Of a DNA stretch of 64,000 nucleotides, positions 8,529 through 17,179 are shown piece by piece. The translations under genes and the position numbers were made by a program. A model generated the notes under the pieces. The model was not told the DNA's origin. It did no database searches and saw nothing but the letters and a program-made list of their open reading frames with translations. Source of the DNA: Streptomyces wedmorensis (lineage in GTDB: Bacteria > Actinomycetota > Actinomycetes > Streptomycetales > Streptomycetaceae). The stretch is from positions 1 to 64,000 of the forward strand of contig NZ_JNWK01000038.1 of the NCBI RefSeq assembly GCF_000716445.1. The letters run 5' to 3'. Position 1 is the first letter of the stretch, and the number at the start of each line of letters is the position of its first letter.

Positions 8529-9252
8529 CATGGAACCGTCCGGCTACCCGTGAGGGGTGGAGGCAGTCCGCAGGCGTGGCCCCTCCCGCATGGGGCCGGC
8601 TGTCGCGGTTCGGCTGAAGTGAATCAGCCGCGCGTGCTTGACCACCCGTCCGCGTCGAGGCCGTTTTTATCCTGCCCCTTACCGGCCGAGGCGATGCGGA
8701 CGGTTCGGGAGCCCTTCGGCTGTCGGCGCCGGCATCCCGCGGTCTGCTCGCCCGCCCACAGCGCGGGCCGCGCCGGTGGGCCGTCGGGAGCGGGTCGCCG
8801 AGTCCTGCGTAGGAAGGCTTCGCCACCTCGCCCCGGCTCTTCAGCGGGACGTCCGGCTCGGTCGGCATGCGCATTGGCCGAGTGGCGCGGTTCATGGTGC
8901 GTCCCCTCCAGGTCGTTCGAGAATGGCGGGATGCCGTCGGAAGGGTCCGCCTGTGCCCGTGACCTGGGGCGACGCGCCTCCACCGGTGGATTTCCGGCCG
9001 ACCGGCCCGGCTCCGTGGAGCGGGAGCCCATCCCGTACCGTCCGACTTGTCTGGTCAGCCTGTCTATTGACGGACAGTCACTTGATCGCACAGTGATACG
9101 ATCTCGGCGCAAGCGGGGCGGGCGGATGAGCGCAGAACAACACCTCCGACTTCAGAGGTGTTCCGCGCAGGCGTCCCGACGCGGACGGTTCGCCGGGGCA
9201 CCGCATTGACGGGAATTCAGTCACTGGCCATCGGCCGCCTGAAGAGAGTCTT
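8529..9252. other. Gap of about 720 bp upstream of the conservon
   Basis: Overlapping frames on both strands read as Arg/Ser/Pro-rich noise, and no gene is supported. The last 200 bases carry an A/T-richer stretch (TTGACGG...CACTTGATCGCACAGTGATACGAT near 9065-9105) that may be the conservon promoter. The small inverted repeat CCTCCGACTTCAGAGG lies at about 9146-9161. A GAAGAG-type ribosome binding site precedes the ATG at 9253. Confidence 0.35.
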
Positions 9253-10419
9253 ATGACGGAATACATACAGAACCCGATGCTGTGGGCTCTGTTGGTCCTC
9301 GTTCTTGTCGCCATCGCCGTTATCGTCCGCCAGCGCAAGGCGGCCCAGGCGTTGAAGCAGCAGATCGACGGGCTCCGGAGCCATTACTCCGACCTGGAGA
9401 ACCACTACACGCAGTCCGTCGAGGCGGCGCAGGACCAGGCCGAGGAAGCGACGAAGACAGTCCTGAAGTCCGCGATGCGGACGCTCCAGGGCCTCGCCGC
9501 CGAACAGCAGCTGGTCGTCTCGCGACTGCAGAGCAAGTACGGCGAGTCCGCCATGCTCCAGGACCTGCTTGAGATCGACCACACCAACTCGCAGTTCGGC
9601 CGGCGCGCGCAGTCCATCGCCGTGCTGTGCGACGGCTGGCTCGGCCGCCACCGCGACGTGGCGTCCGTGTACGACGTGATCCGCAGCGCCCAGGGCCGGA
9701 TCCGGCACTTCCGTCGCGTGGAGATCCTCTCGCGCGTCGACTTCGGCCTCACCAGCCGAGTCGTCGAACCAGTGGCGCTGGCGCTCGCCGAGCTCCTCGA
9801 CAACGCCACCAGCTACTCCAGCCCGGACACCGTCGTCGAGATCAACACCCGCACCGTGCCCAAGGGCGTGTGCATCGTCGTCGACGACGCGGGCGTCGGC
9901 ATGAGCGACGAGGAACGAGCTCGCGCCGAGCGACTGCTCTCCAGTAACCGCGTCACCGGCGTCTCCGGACTCGGCAACCCGCCGCAGTTCGGCTTCGCGG
10001 TGATCGGCGTGCTCTCCGAGCGCTTCGGCTTCGAGGTGTCCGTGGACTCGTCCTCGCCCTACGGCGGGGTCCGAGCGGTCGTCCTGCTGCCGCACGAGCT
10101 GCTCACCAGCGTGCCGGTACAGAAGCCCACGGCGCCGCCCGTGATCACTCCCAGCGCACCGAACCCGGGAGGGCCCGAAGCCGTGCTCGCGACCTCCCCG
10201 ACCGACGACGGCCTGCCGAGGCGGCGCCGCAAGCGGCCCATGGCCATCGTGCCCAGCAATACACCCGCACAGGCTCCGAGCCGCTCCGACGCCGAAGCGG
10301 CGGCGATCATGGGTGCCTTCCAACGAGGCACGGAGTCCGGCCGGGCCTCCTTCCCGGAGGCGCCGGACCGCACGAGCGGCACATCTCGTGCAAGCAGCGA
10401 AGGACATGAGGTCTCGTGA
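9253..10419 (+). CDS. cvnA: Conservon sensor ATPase CvnA
   Basis: CvnA proteins are membrane-anchored sensors with a GHKL-type ATPase domain. An N-terminal membrane helix (MLWALLVLVLVAIAVIV, residues 8-24) is followed by a coiled-coil region to about residue 110. The ATPase part contains ALAELLDNATSYSSP (N box), DDAGVGMSDEE (G1 box) and GVSGLGNPPQFGFAVIGVLS. A Pro/Arg-rich tail ends the protein. There is no periplasmic domain, so the signal is probably membrane-proximal or cytoplasmic. The stop overlaps the GTG of cvnB, and the cvnABCDE order is complete. Confidence 0.9.
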   Translation: MTEYIQNPMLWALLVLVLVAIAVIVRQRKAAQALKQQIDGLRSHYSDLENHYTQSVEAAQDQAEEATKTVLKSAMRTLQGLAAEQQLVVSRLQSKYGESAMLQDLLEIDHTNSQFGRRAQSIAVLCDGWLGRHRDVASVYDVIRSAQGRIRHFRRVEILSRVDFGLTSRVVEPVALALAELLDNATSYSSPDTVVEINTRTVPKGVCIVVDDAGVGMSDEERARAERLLSSNRVTGVSGLGNPPQFGFAVIGVLSERFGFEVSVDSSSPYGGVRAVVLLPHELLTSVPVQKPTAPPVITPSAPNPGGPEAVLATSPTDDGLPRRRRKRPMAIVPSNTPAQAPSRSDAEAAAIMGAFQRGTESGRASFPEAPDRTSGTSRASSEGHEVS

Positions 10420-10817
10420 ACGACGATCTGTCATGGATGCTCGACAGCGCCCTGGAGATTCCCGGTGCCCTGCACGCGGTCCTGATATCCGCCGACGGCC
10501 TGCTGATGGCCAGGTCGAACGGCTACGGCAAGGACAACGCCGACCGTGTCGCGGCCGCGATGAGCGGTGTGCAGTCGCTGAGCCGCTCGCTCGCCTTCTT
10601 CTGCGAGGACCCGAGTGCGCGGTGGCGGCAGACCCTGGTCGAGTTCGACGGCGGCTGGGTCTTCCTGATCTCCGCCGGTGAGGGTGCCTACCTCGGCCTC
10701 TCCGCGTCCCCGGACGTCGACATGGCAGACATCACCTTCCGGATGCAGCAACTCGTGGGCCAGCTCGGCAAGGTACTGATGACGCCGCCGCGCGAGAACC
10801 TCGGCACGCACTCATGA
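10416..10817 (+). CDS. cvnB: Roadblock/LC7-domain protein CvnB
   Basis: This 133-residue protein has the roadblock/LC7 fold found with small GTPases: IPGALHAVLISADGLLMARS, ADRVAAAMSGVQSLSRSLAF, LVEFDGGWVFLISAGEGAYL and the C-terminal helix FRMQQLVGQLGKVL. In conservons CvnB bridges CvnA and the GTPase CvnD, and in related systems roadblock proteins act as GTPase-activating partners. The GTG start overlaps the cvnA stop and the stop overlaps the cvnC start, so translation is tightly coupled. Confidence 0.92.
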   Translation: MNDDLSWMLDSALEIPGALHAVLISADGLLMARSNGYGKDNADRVAAAMSGVQSLSRSLAFFCEDPSARWRQTLVEFDGGWVFLISAGEGAYLGLSASPDVDMADITFRMQQLVGQLGKVLMTPPRENLGTHS

Positions 10818-11191
10818 CGGGACGCGATGAGTGGGAGCCGGAGGCCGCCGAGCTGGTCCGACCGTACGTCATCACCAAGGGACGCGGCCTGCCCGACGAG
10901 GAGCAGCTCTCCCTGATCACGCTGGTGACGGTGGCACCGGAGGAGGGCCAGCGGCCCACCCGGCTCTCCCCCGAGGAGCAGCGGCTGATCGACATGTGCT
11001 CCGCCGGCTACCTGTCGGTCGCCGAGATCGCCGGCCACACCCGGCTGCCGCTCGGCGTGGTGAAGATCCTCCTCGCCGCCCTGGCCGAGGGCGGCTACCT
11101 CATCACCCGCTCCCCGGTACGCCGAGCCGCCCTCGCTGACCGGGAGATCCTGGAGGAGGTGCTGAATGGTCTCCGCGCCAAGTTTGGGTAA
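10814..11191 (+). CDS. cvnC: DUF742 protein CvnC
   Basis: The 125-residue protein has DUF742 features: AELVRPYVITKGRGLPDEEQ, LSLITLVTV, SPEEQRLIDMCSAGYLSVAE and the winged-helix-like IAGHTRLPLGVVKILLAALA EGGYL. CvnC proteins interact with the other conservon components. The start overlaps cvnB (ATGA) and the gene overlaps the cvnD start by 26 bases. Confidence 0.92.
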   Translation: MTGRDEWEPEAAELVRPYVITKGRGLPDEEQLSLITLVTVAPEEGQRPTRLSPEEQRLIDMCSAGYLSVAEIAGHTRLPLGVVKILLAALAEGGYLITRSPVRRAALADREILEEVLNGLRAKFG

Positions 11192-11768
11192 GCAGGACTA
11201 CGTACGCGACGGCGCTTCGCAGATCCCGGTGAAGATCCTCGTCGTCGGGCACTTCGCGGTGGGCAAGACCACGTTCATCGGCTCGATCTCCGAGATCGAG
11301 CCGCTGACCACCGAGGAGCGGATGACTCAGGCCGCCGAGCACGTCGACGACCTCAAAGGCGTCCGGAGCAAGACCACCACCACCGTGGCCATGGACTTCG
11401 GCCGGCTGACCATCAGCGACCGCATCGTGCTGTACCTGTTCGGCACCCCCGGTCAGCAGCGGTTCGTGCAGATGTGGGAGGACATCGCGCGCGGGGCCCT
11501 CGGCGCGCTGGTCCTCGTCGATCCCGAGCGGCTCGCGGACTCCTTCGGAGTCATCGACCTGATCGAGCAGTACGGGCTGGAATACGCCATCGCCGTCAAC
11601 CACTTCGACGGCACGCCCTTGCGGGACGAAGCGGCGCTGCGCGAGGCGTTGGACCTGCTCGACGACACCCCCGTCGTCACCTGCGACGCGCGCGACGAGA
11701 AGTCGTCCGCCGACGCACTCACCACCCTGGTCCGCTTCTTGCTGGACCGCGCCCGACAGGAGCAGTAG
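11166..11768 (+). CDS. cvnD: Conservon small GTPase CvnD
   Basis: The Ras-like fold is shown by the P-loop GHFAVGKTTFIGSISE (about residues 27-42), a switch region LTTEERMTQAAEHVDDL, the DFG/switch II region LFGTPGQQRFVQMWEDIARG and the base-recognition segment VNHFDGTP (a variant of NKxD). The C-terminal helices resemble those of the MglA-like family. CvnD is the GTPase output of the conservon. It starts inside cvnC and is followed after five bases by the P450 gene. Confidence 0.93.
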   Translation: MVSAPSLGKQDYVRDGASQIPVKILVVGHFAVGKTTFIGSISEIEPLTTEERMTQAAEHVDDLKGVRSKTTTTVAMDFGRLTISDRIVLYLFGTPGQQRFVQMWEDIARGALGALVLVDPERLADSFGVIDLIEQYGLEYAIAVNHFDGTPLRDEAALREALDLLDDTPVVTCDARDEKSSADALTTLVRFLLDRARQEQ

Positions 11769-11773
11769 CCGAC

Positions 11774-13135
11774 ATGGACACCCAGACCCCCGCCCCGGTG
11801 CCCCCGCCCGGCTGCCCCGCCCACGCCTCCGGCGCCCGGATCCCGCTGTACGGACCGGAGTTCGCCGCGGACCCGCAGGCGTACTACGCGTACATGCGCC
11901 ACTACGGGCCCACCGCGCCCGTGGAGCTCGCCCCCGGGGTGGACGCCACCCTCGTCACCGACTACGCCACAGCGCTCCAGCTACTCCAGGACTCCGCGTC
12001 CTTCCGCAAGGACGCGCGTCTGTGGCGGGACTTCAACGAGGGCCGGGTCCCGCACGACAGCCCCGTCGCGCCCCTCCTCGCCTACAGGCAGAACTGCATG
12101 TTCAGCGACGGCGGCGAGCACCTGCGGCTGCGCCAGGCGATCACGGACAGCATGGCCCGGATCGACTCACAACGGCTGGCCCGGAACACCGAGCGGATCT
12201 CGGACTACCTGATCTCCCAGTTCGGCTCCCGCGGGTCCGCCGACCTGCTCGGCGACTACGCCAAGCAGCTCCCGCTGTTCGTCTTCAACGAACTCTTCGG
12301 CTGCCCGGCCGGCATCGGCGACCGGGTGCTCTTCGGCATCACGGGGATGTTCGACGGGGTGAACGCCGAGAAGGCGACCGCAGTGCTGTTCGGGGCCGTG
12401 CAGGAACTGGTCACGCTCAAGCGGAGCCGGCCGGGCGACGACGTCACGTCCTGGCTGATGCAGCACCACGCCAAGCTGAGCGACGAGGAGATGGTCCACC
12501 AGCTCGCCCTGCTCCTCGGCGCGGGCGCCGAACCGCTGCGCAACCTCCTCGGCAACACCCTGCACCGGCTGCTCACCGACGACCGCTACGCCGATGGCGG
12601 TGGCCTGATCGACGAGGCGCTCGACGACACGCTGTGGGACAACCCGCCTATATCGAACTACGCGCCCCACTACCCGGCCAGGGACATGGAGTTCGCGGGC
12701 GAGAAGGTGCAGGCAGGGGACCTGATGCTGGTGAGCTTTGCCGCCGCCAACTCAAGCCCCGCCCTGACAGCCGCCCGCACCACCGGCAGCAACCGGTCCC
12801 ACCTGGCGTGGAGCGCGGGCCTGCACGGCTGCCCGTCCAAGGAGCCGGCCCGGCACATCACCGTCACGGCCATCGAGCACCTGCTCAACCGGCTGCCGGA
12901 CGTCGAACTCGCCGTACCGGAGGACAGCCTGATCTGGCGTCCCGGCCCCTTCAACCGGGCCCTGGCCACGCTGCCCGCCAAGTTCACCCCCCTCCCGACA
13001 CCAGGACACGGCGACACGCGGCCCGACACGAGCGTCACCCCGTCCAGTGCACAGTTCGGCGACCGGACCGGCGGGGAGGGCAAGGGAGAACGGAAGGGCC
13101 GCTGGAGCCAATTCCTGTCCTGGCTCACCAGCTGA
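11774..13135 (+). CDS. cvnE: Conservon cytochrome P450 CvnE, CYP157-like
   Basis: Residues from ATG 11774 begin MDTQTPAPVPPPGCPAHASG. Typical P450 segments are visible: C-helix HLRLRQAITDSMARID, I-helix LALLLGAGAEPLRNLLGNT and a heme loop HLAWSAGLHGCPSKEPARHI with the Cys ligand. The loop is WSAGLHGC rather than FGxGxHxC. The K-helix, where ExxR is expected, reads ALDDTLWDNPP with no ExxR. Loss of ExxR is known for CYP157, a family associated with conservons. The partners and substrate are unknown. This is the last gene of the cvn operon. Confidence 0.88.
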   Translation: MDTQTPAPVPPPGCPAHASGARIPLYGPEFAADPQAYYAYMRHYGPTAPVELAPGVDATLVTDYATALQLLQDSASFRKDARLWRDFNEGRVPHDSPVAPLLAYRQNCMFSDGGEHLRLRQAITDSMARIDSQRLARNTERISDYLISQFGSRGSADLLGDYAKQLPLFVFNELFGCPAGIGDRVLFGITGMFDGVNAEKATAVLFGAVQELVTLKRSRPGDDVTSWLMQHHAKLSDEEMVHQLALLLGAGAEPLRNLLGNTLHRLLTDDRYADGGGLIDEALDDTLWDNPPISNYAPHYPARDMEFAGEKVQAGDLMLVSFAAANSSPALTAARTTGSNRSHLAWSAGLHGCPSKEPARHITVTAIEHLLNRLPDVELAVPEDSLIWRPGPFNRALATLPAKFTPLPTPGHGDTRPDTSVTPSSAQFGDRTGGEGKGERKGRWSQFLSWLTS

Positions 13136-13176
13136 TCCACAAGTCCTCCGTAGACTCCATACCTCTGCATGACCAT

Positions 13177-13199
13177 TCGATCACGAGGGTAGTGATCGA
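13177..13199. promoter_or_regulatory. Inverted repeat between cvnE and the prenyltransferase leader
   Basis: TCGATCAC and GTGATCGA form a perfect 8-bp inverted repeat separated by 7 bases. It lies 42 bases after cvnE and about 40 bases before the leader start. It could be an operator for the prenyltransferase unit or a weak terminator for cvnE. Confidence 0.45.
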
Positions 13200-13237
13200 C
13201 TCGGCATCAATGTTGCGTATGAGGTAGAGGAGATGTC

Positions 13238-13363
13238 GTGGACCACATATCCACCGACACCGCTATGGCACAGCCACCGACTTGTGTCGGTGCGCACCGG
13301 GATACCCGCCCTCGTCGGCGGGTATCTTCATGCACACCCGACTTTCTGGTGGGGTGCCGGTGA
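13238..13363 (+). CDS. Putative translated leader (uORF) of the prenyltransferase gene
   Basis: A GTG at 13238 stands 5 bases after AGGAG, the best ribosome binding site in the region. It opens a 41-codon frame starting MDHISTDTAMAQPPTCVGAH. Its TGA (13361-13363) overlaps the GTG start (13360) of the prenyltransferase, the usual geometry for translational coupling. The frame runs through the hairpins at 13275-13292 and 13301-13326, so ribosomes on it would affect their folding. It may instead be simply a non-coding leader. It is an inference and no homologue is known. Confidence 0.4.
   Translation: MDHISTDTAMAQPPTCVGAHRDTRPRRRVSSCTPDFLVGCR
13252..13326 (+). promoter_or_regulatory. Attenuator-like set of alternative hairpins in the leader
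   Basis: CACCGAC (13275-13281) pairs with GTCGGTG (13286-13292). An upstream copy CACCGACA (13252-13259) can pair with the same 3-prime arm (TGTCGGTG, 13285-13292), so two structures compete. Next comes a perfect 10-bp stem, GATACCCGCC (13301-13310) and GGCGGGTATC (13317-13326), with a 6-nt loop. This is terminator-shaped but lacks a U run. The arrangement resembles ribosome-mediated attenuation. Confidence 0.45.
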
Positions 13364-14475
13364 CCGGCTTGCCGCTCGACATCCTCCCGGATCCGCGCTC
13401 CGGCACTCTCGGCGCCTTCACCCGGGCCCAGTTGGTACGTCTCTGCGACGTCGTAGGGCTCTCTCCGGCCGACACGGAGACGTATGCGCACACCCTGGTC
13501 GAGGCGCTGGGCCCGGCCGCCGAGCGGTCGCTGGCCCTGCCGCCGCCGACGCGGACCTTCCTCTCGGACGACCACACCCCCGTCGAGTACTCGCTCTCCT
13601 TCAGCCCCGGCCGGGCCCCGGCACTGCGTGTGCTGGTAGAGCCGGGCTACGCCGCTGACACCCGGGCGCAGAACGGCCGGATCGGCCTGGACGTCGTCCG
13701 CGCCATGGCCCGGCGCTGGGACTTCTCCACCGAGCGGCTCGACGAGATCGAGGACCTCTTCTTCCCACCCCAGCCGAAGGGTCCGCTGGCGCTATGGATC
13801 GCACTGGAACTACTGCCCGGCGGCGTGCCCAAGGTCAAGGTGTACCTGAACCCGGCCGCGTCAGGGGCGAAACGTTCCACCAAGACCCTACGGAAGGCCC
13901 TGCGCAGACTCGGGCACAAAAAGGCGTACAAGGCGCTGCCGAAGGCGGACGGCCACCCCTTCCTCGCCCTGGACCTGGGCCACTGGGAGACACCGAGGGT
14001 GAAGGTCTACACCCGGCACCTCGACCTGTCGGCCTCTGAGGCGGGCAACCTGTCCCGTACGGGCTCCGGCCCGGGGCCGGCGGAGATCCAGGAGTTCTTC
14101 CGGGCCGCCGCCGCCACCGACGACCTCGACCGGCGGCCCGGCCTGTCCTGCCACTCCTTCACCGAGGCGGAGACCGGCCGCCCCAGCGGCTTCACCCTCC
14201 ACATTCCGGTCCGCGACTATGCCCGCGACGACAGGGAGGTCCTCGACCGAGCAGTGGACGTCCTGCGGGGCCACGGCATGGATCCCCTCCCTCTGGTCCG
14301 GTCGCTGCCCGCCCTCACCACGAGGCGGCCCAAGGACGGAGTGGGCCTCATCGCCTATATCGCACTCGTCCACCAGCAGGGCCATCCGCCCCGGGTGACC
14401 GCGTACCTCTCGTCGGAGGCCTACGCCGTCAGACCGCCGATGAAACTGCCGCGCCGCGCAGCGGCGGGGGTCTGA
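13360..14475 (+). CDS. DMATS-type aromatic (indole) prenyltransferase
   Basis: The 371-residue length, counted from GTG 13360, fits bacterial tryptophan/indole dimethylallyltransferases of the ABBA-fold DMATS family. Visible features are TPVEYSLSFSPG (with the conserved Glu that activates the indole), LWIALELLPGGVPKVKVYLN (KVY, diphosphate-binding), HWETPRVKVYTRHLDLS (second K-Y pair), FTLHIPVRDYARDD and HPPRVTAYLSSEAY. These enzymes transfer a dimethylallyl group from DMAPP to tryptophan or indoles. The convergent neighbour is a flavin monooxygenase, a pairing known from actinomycete prenylindole pathways. The in-frame upstream Met at 13330 is less likely as a start. Confidence 0.82.
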   Translation: MTGLPLDILPDPRSGTLGAFTRAQLVRLCDVVGLSPADTETYAHTLVEALGPAAERSLALPPPTRTFLSDDHTPVEYSLSFSPGRAPALRVLVEPGYAADTRAQNGRIGLDVVRAMARRWDFSTERLDEIEDLFFPPQPKGPLALWIALELLPGGVPKVKVYLNPAASGAKRSTKTLRKALRRLGHKKAYKALPKADGHPFLALDLGHWETPRVKVYTRHLDLSASEAGNLSRTGSGPGPAEIQEFFRAAAATDDLDRRPGLSCHSFTEAETGRPSGFTLHIPVRDYARDDREVLDRAVDVLRGHGMDPLPLVRSLPALTTRRPKDGVGLIAYIALVHQQGHPPRVTAYLSSEAYAVRPPMKLPRRAAAGV

Positions 14476-14490
14476 CGACGCCCCTGCGAC

Positions 14491-14522
14491 GGGGCTCTCG
14501 GTGGAGATCCACCGAGAGCCCC
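14491..14522. terminator. Bidirectional terminator between prenyltransferase and monooxygenase
   Basis: GGGGCTCTCGGTGGA and TCCACCGAGAGCCCC are perfect complements with only two bases between them, giving a long stem with a small effective loop. It lies 15 bases after the prenyltransferase stop and 36 bases after the stop of the convergent monooxygenase, so it can serve both. Confidence 0.8.
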
Positions 14523-14558
14523 CATCGTTGGGGCCGGTCACAGGGCCTGGCCACGTCT

Positions 14559-15893
14559 TCAGACGGTCTGGAGCCCTCGCATCTCCTTGAGGTAGGGACC
14601 GACGTCGACCTGTATGGAGGAGCCGCCCGCCGCCGTGCCGTAACGCTTGGCGATGCCCCTCAGGTACGCGTCGATCTCCTCGCGCATCGCGCCCGCATCC
14701 GGCAGGACGACCTCGCCACTGATGATGCGCGCGACCCAATGCGTCTGGCCCTCCACGAGCCGCGTGATGGCGCCCATCGGACGGACCAAGCCGACGAAGT
14801 ACAGACCGGGGCGGCCAGGAGCGACGACCCGCCGGTACAGCTCGACCGACCCGCCCGGCCCGGCCGGGCACCCTTCGGGCAGGAACGGGAAGTCCATTTG
14901 GTAGCCGGTGCAGTAGACGATCGCGTCGGCCTCCTCCGAGGTCCCGTCGGTGAAGACCACCCGCATGCCGTCGAGGCGGTCGATCCCCGGTCTGGGGTGC
15001 ACCGCGCCGTGGCGTATCCGGCTGAGGATCTCGTCCGAGATGGTCACGGGGGAGGAGAAGAGCGGGTGGTCCGGCTCGGGCAGGCCGTAGTCGGACAGTC
15101 TGCCCCGCGCGACCTGCAGAGCCCTCTCGGCGAATTCGATCTGTTCGGGCAGGGACATGGCGGTGAACCACGACACCTCGGCCATCTCGTCCACCGACAT
15201 GCCGTAGAGCTGCTTGGGAACGATGTGCAGCCCCCGACGCACCGAGAGCACGGTGCGCGCGGCATGCCGGGAGAGGTCCGTGGCGATGTCCACCGCCGAC
15301 GCGCCCAGACCCACGACGACGACGCGCTGCCCGGCGAAGTCGGCCCCGTCCTGGTAGTCCACGGAATGCAGAATCCTGCCGGCGAACCCGTCGGAACCGG
15401 GCGGCGCGGGCTTCGGCAGCGTCGGCACCGTGTTGTGCCCCGAGGCGACGATGACATGAGCGAACCGCCGCGAATCCAGCGTCCCGTCCGCCCCTCGGCT
15501 GACGACCGTCCACGACGCATCGTCACCCTCTTGCCGCACCGACACGACCTCGACGCCGAACTCGATGCGGTCCGACACCCCCGCCCATTCGGCGAAGGAC
15601 CGCAGATAGGCCGCGACCTCGCTGTGCCGGGGATAAAGGGGGTACGCGTCGGGCATCGGGAACTCGGTGTACCCCGTGAGCTGCTTCGCGGTGTTCAGAT
15701 GCAGCGACTGGTACCCGGGCCCCGGCTCACCGGCTCCCGGCTGCCGCCAGATCCCGCCGACATCGACCGCCCGCTCGAGACAGACGAAATCGATCCCCTT
15801 GACCGCCAGAGCGTGTGCGGTCGCCAGCCCCGACAGCCCCGCACCGATCACGCACACACTCAAGGTTTCTCCCACAGAACGAACACTCTCCAC
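14559..15893 (-). CDS. Flavin-containing monooxygenase
   Basis: Two dinucleotide-binding motifs ([17 protein letters not shown] for FAD near residue 13, [17 protein letters not shown] for NADPH near 190) flank the FMO signature [11 protein letters not shown] (FxGxxxHxxxY). [16 protein letters not shown] is the usual C-terminal motif. Such enzymes N- or S-oxygenate soft nucleophiles or act on amines. Next to a DMATS prenyltransferase, an N-oxygenation of a prenylated tryptophan leading to an aldoxime or nitrile is a reasonable inference. The GTG at 15893 gives 444 residues; a TTG at 15863 with GGGAG five bases upstream is an alternative start. Confidence 0.85.
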   Translation of the reverse strand: MESVRSVGETLSVCVIGAGLSGLATAHALAVKGIDFVCLERAVDVGGIWRQPGAGEPGPGYQSLHLNTAKQLTGYTEFPMPDAYPLYPRHSEVAAYLRSFAEWAGVSDRIEFGVEVVSVRQEGDDASWTVVSRGADGTLDSRRFAHVIVASGHNTVPTLPKPAPPGSDGFAGRILHSVDYQDGADFAGQRVVVVGLGASAVDIATDLSRHAARTVLSVRRGLHIVPKQLYGMSVDEMAEVSWFTAMSLPEQIEFAERALQVARGRLSDYGLPEPDHPLFSSPVTISDEILSRIRHGAVHPRPGIDRLDGMRVVFTDGTSEEADAIVYCTGYQMDFPFLPEGCPAGPGGSVELYRRVVAPGRPGLYFVGLVRPMGAITRLVEGQTHWVARIISGEVVLPDAGAMREEIDAYLRGIAKRYGTAAGGSSIQVDVGPYLKEMRGLQTV

Positions 15894-16430
15894 TCGAATG
15901 ATCTTTCACTTCCCACCCGCCCCCCGCCTCACACTCGCAACACCCCGAGGCTCCCGTCACACCCACCGCACCCCGCCGAGCAGCTCGGCGGCCAGACCGG
16001 CTGTCTCCCCGCGAGCCGCCGCTGCGGGGGAAGGACCAGTGTCGGGGTGGCGAGGGTGACGGCGAGGACGACACCAGGGATCAGCCGCTGCAGTGCCGGG
16101 GGTGTGGTCCGGGGGAGCAGGGAGGAGGGTATCGCCCATGCTGCGAGCTCGGTGAAGGCTGTGGTGATGACTGAGGGGCGCCTCCAAGGTCCACCGGTCG
16201 AACAAGCTGGGGTGTTCCCGGAGGATGACCACACTGGCGTGCCCGGCCCGCACGACCGCGCGAGCACACCCGGAGGACTGTGCCCTGCCACTCGATCCGC
16301 AGGACCCGACGGTCCCGCCGGACCCGGTGGCCTCGCTGGTCTCGACCATGCCGACCGACGCGACGGTCCCGATGGATCCGACCGCCCGGCCCCATCGGGC
16401 AGTCCGTCCCGGCCCCGGTGAGGCGGCCTT
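15894..16430. other. Gap of about 540 bp with possible membrane-protein remnant
   Basis: The minus strand at about 16170-16010 reads TAFTELAAWAIPSSLLPRTT then LQRLIPGVVLAVTLATPTLV, which is hydrophobic and could be a relic of a sensor or transporter. It has no start or conserved end. No histidine kinase was found upstream of the response regulator. Confidence 0.3.
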
Positions 16431-17153
16431 GTGACGATCCGCGTCCTCCTCGCCGACGACCAGCCGCTGGTCTGTGCCGGCCTGCGGATGGTCGTCGACG
16501 CGACCCCCGGCCTCGCCGTCGTCGGCGAGGCGGCGACCGGAACTCAGGCCGTCGCCCTGGCCAGGGAACTGGCCCCCGATGTCGTCGTCATGGACATCCG
16601 GATGCCCGGCATGGACGGCATCGAGGCTACCCGGATGATCACCGTTGAATCCCTGAATGTCCGATTCGTCGTCCTCACCACCTTCGACACCGACACCCAC
16701 GTCCACGCCTCGCTGCGGGCTGGGGCCAGCGGCTTCCTCGTCAAGGACACCGACCTCGACGGGTTCCTCACCGCTCTGCGCGTGGTCGCGGCCGGCGACG
16801 CCCTGATCGCGCCCGCCGTCACACGCCGCCTCATCGCGGAGTTCGCCGGACGCCCGGGCCCCGCCCACGCTCCGCCGGCACCGGAACTCGTCGGCCTCAC
16901 CGCACGGGAGCACGAGGTGCTCGCCCTCGTCGGGCGCGGACTGTCCAACGCCGAGCTCGCCGACCACCTCGGCATCGGCCCGGGCACCGTCAAGACGCAT
17001 GTCAGGAACCTGCTCACCAAGCTTGGCGCCCGCGACCGGGTCCACCTGGTCATCGCCGCGTACGAAGCGGGTCTGGCCACCCCCGCACGCCGGCCTCCGG
17101 ACGCCGCCCCTGGACGATGCGAACGCTACGCCCACGCTCCGCACAACCCTTGA
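16431..17153 (+). CDS. NarL/LuxR-type response regulator, apparently orphan
   Basis: An N-terminal receiver domain (VLLADDQPLVCAGLRMVVD with the acidic pair; phosphoacceptor in DVVVMDIRMPGMDG; switch Thr in FVVLTTFDTD; Lys in GFLVKDTD) is joined to a C-terminal LuxR helix-turn-helix (LTAREHEVLALVGRGLSNAE, then GTVKTHVRNLLTKLGARDR). All phosphorylation residues are present. The GTG start overlaps the end of an open frame upstream that lacks kinase motifs, so the cognate kinase appears lost or elsewhere. Confidence 0.93.
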   Translation: MTIRVLLADDQPLVCAGLRMVVDATPGLAVVGEAATGTQAVALARELAPDVVVMDIRMPGMDGIEATRMITVESLNVRFVVLTTFDTDTHVHASLRAGASGFLVKDTDLDGFLTALRVVAAGDALIAPAVTRRLIAEFAGRPGPAHAPPAPELVGLTAREHEVLALVGRGLSNAELADHLGIGPGTVKTHVRNLLTKLGARDRVHLVIAAYEAGLATPARRPPDAAPGRCERYAHAPHNP

Positions 17154-17179
17154 TGATCACGCCGTGGCCGTTGCCGTTC

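Noticed and set aside
8624..9112. Leftward 162-residue frame before the conservon
   Set aside because: Composition is Arg/Pro/Gly-rich, there is no ribosome binding site or recognisable motif, and it covers the probable cvnA promoter.
13233..13658. Leader peptide starting at ATG 13233 (MSWTTYPPTPLW) as a tryptophan attenuator
   Set aside because: Its ribosome binding site abuts the ATG, it has only two separated Trp codons, and it runs without a stop into the prenyltransferase gene; the GTG 13238 frame has better spacing and a coupled stop.
14739..16421. Long rightward frame antiparallel to the monooxygenase
   Set aside because: It is the complementary shadow of a gene with clear FMO motifs and reads as His/Asp/Arg-rich noise.
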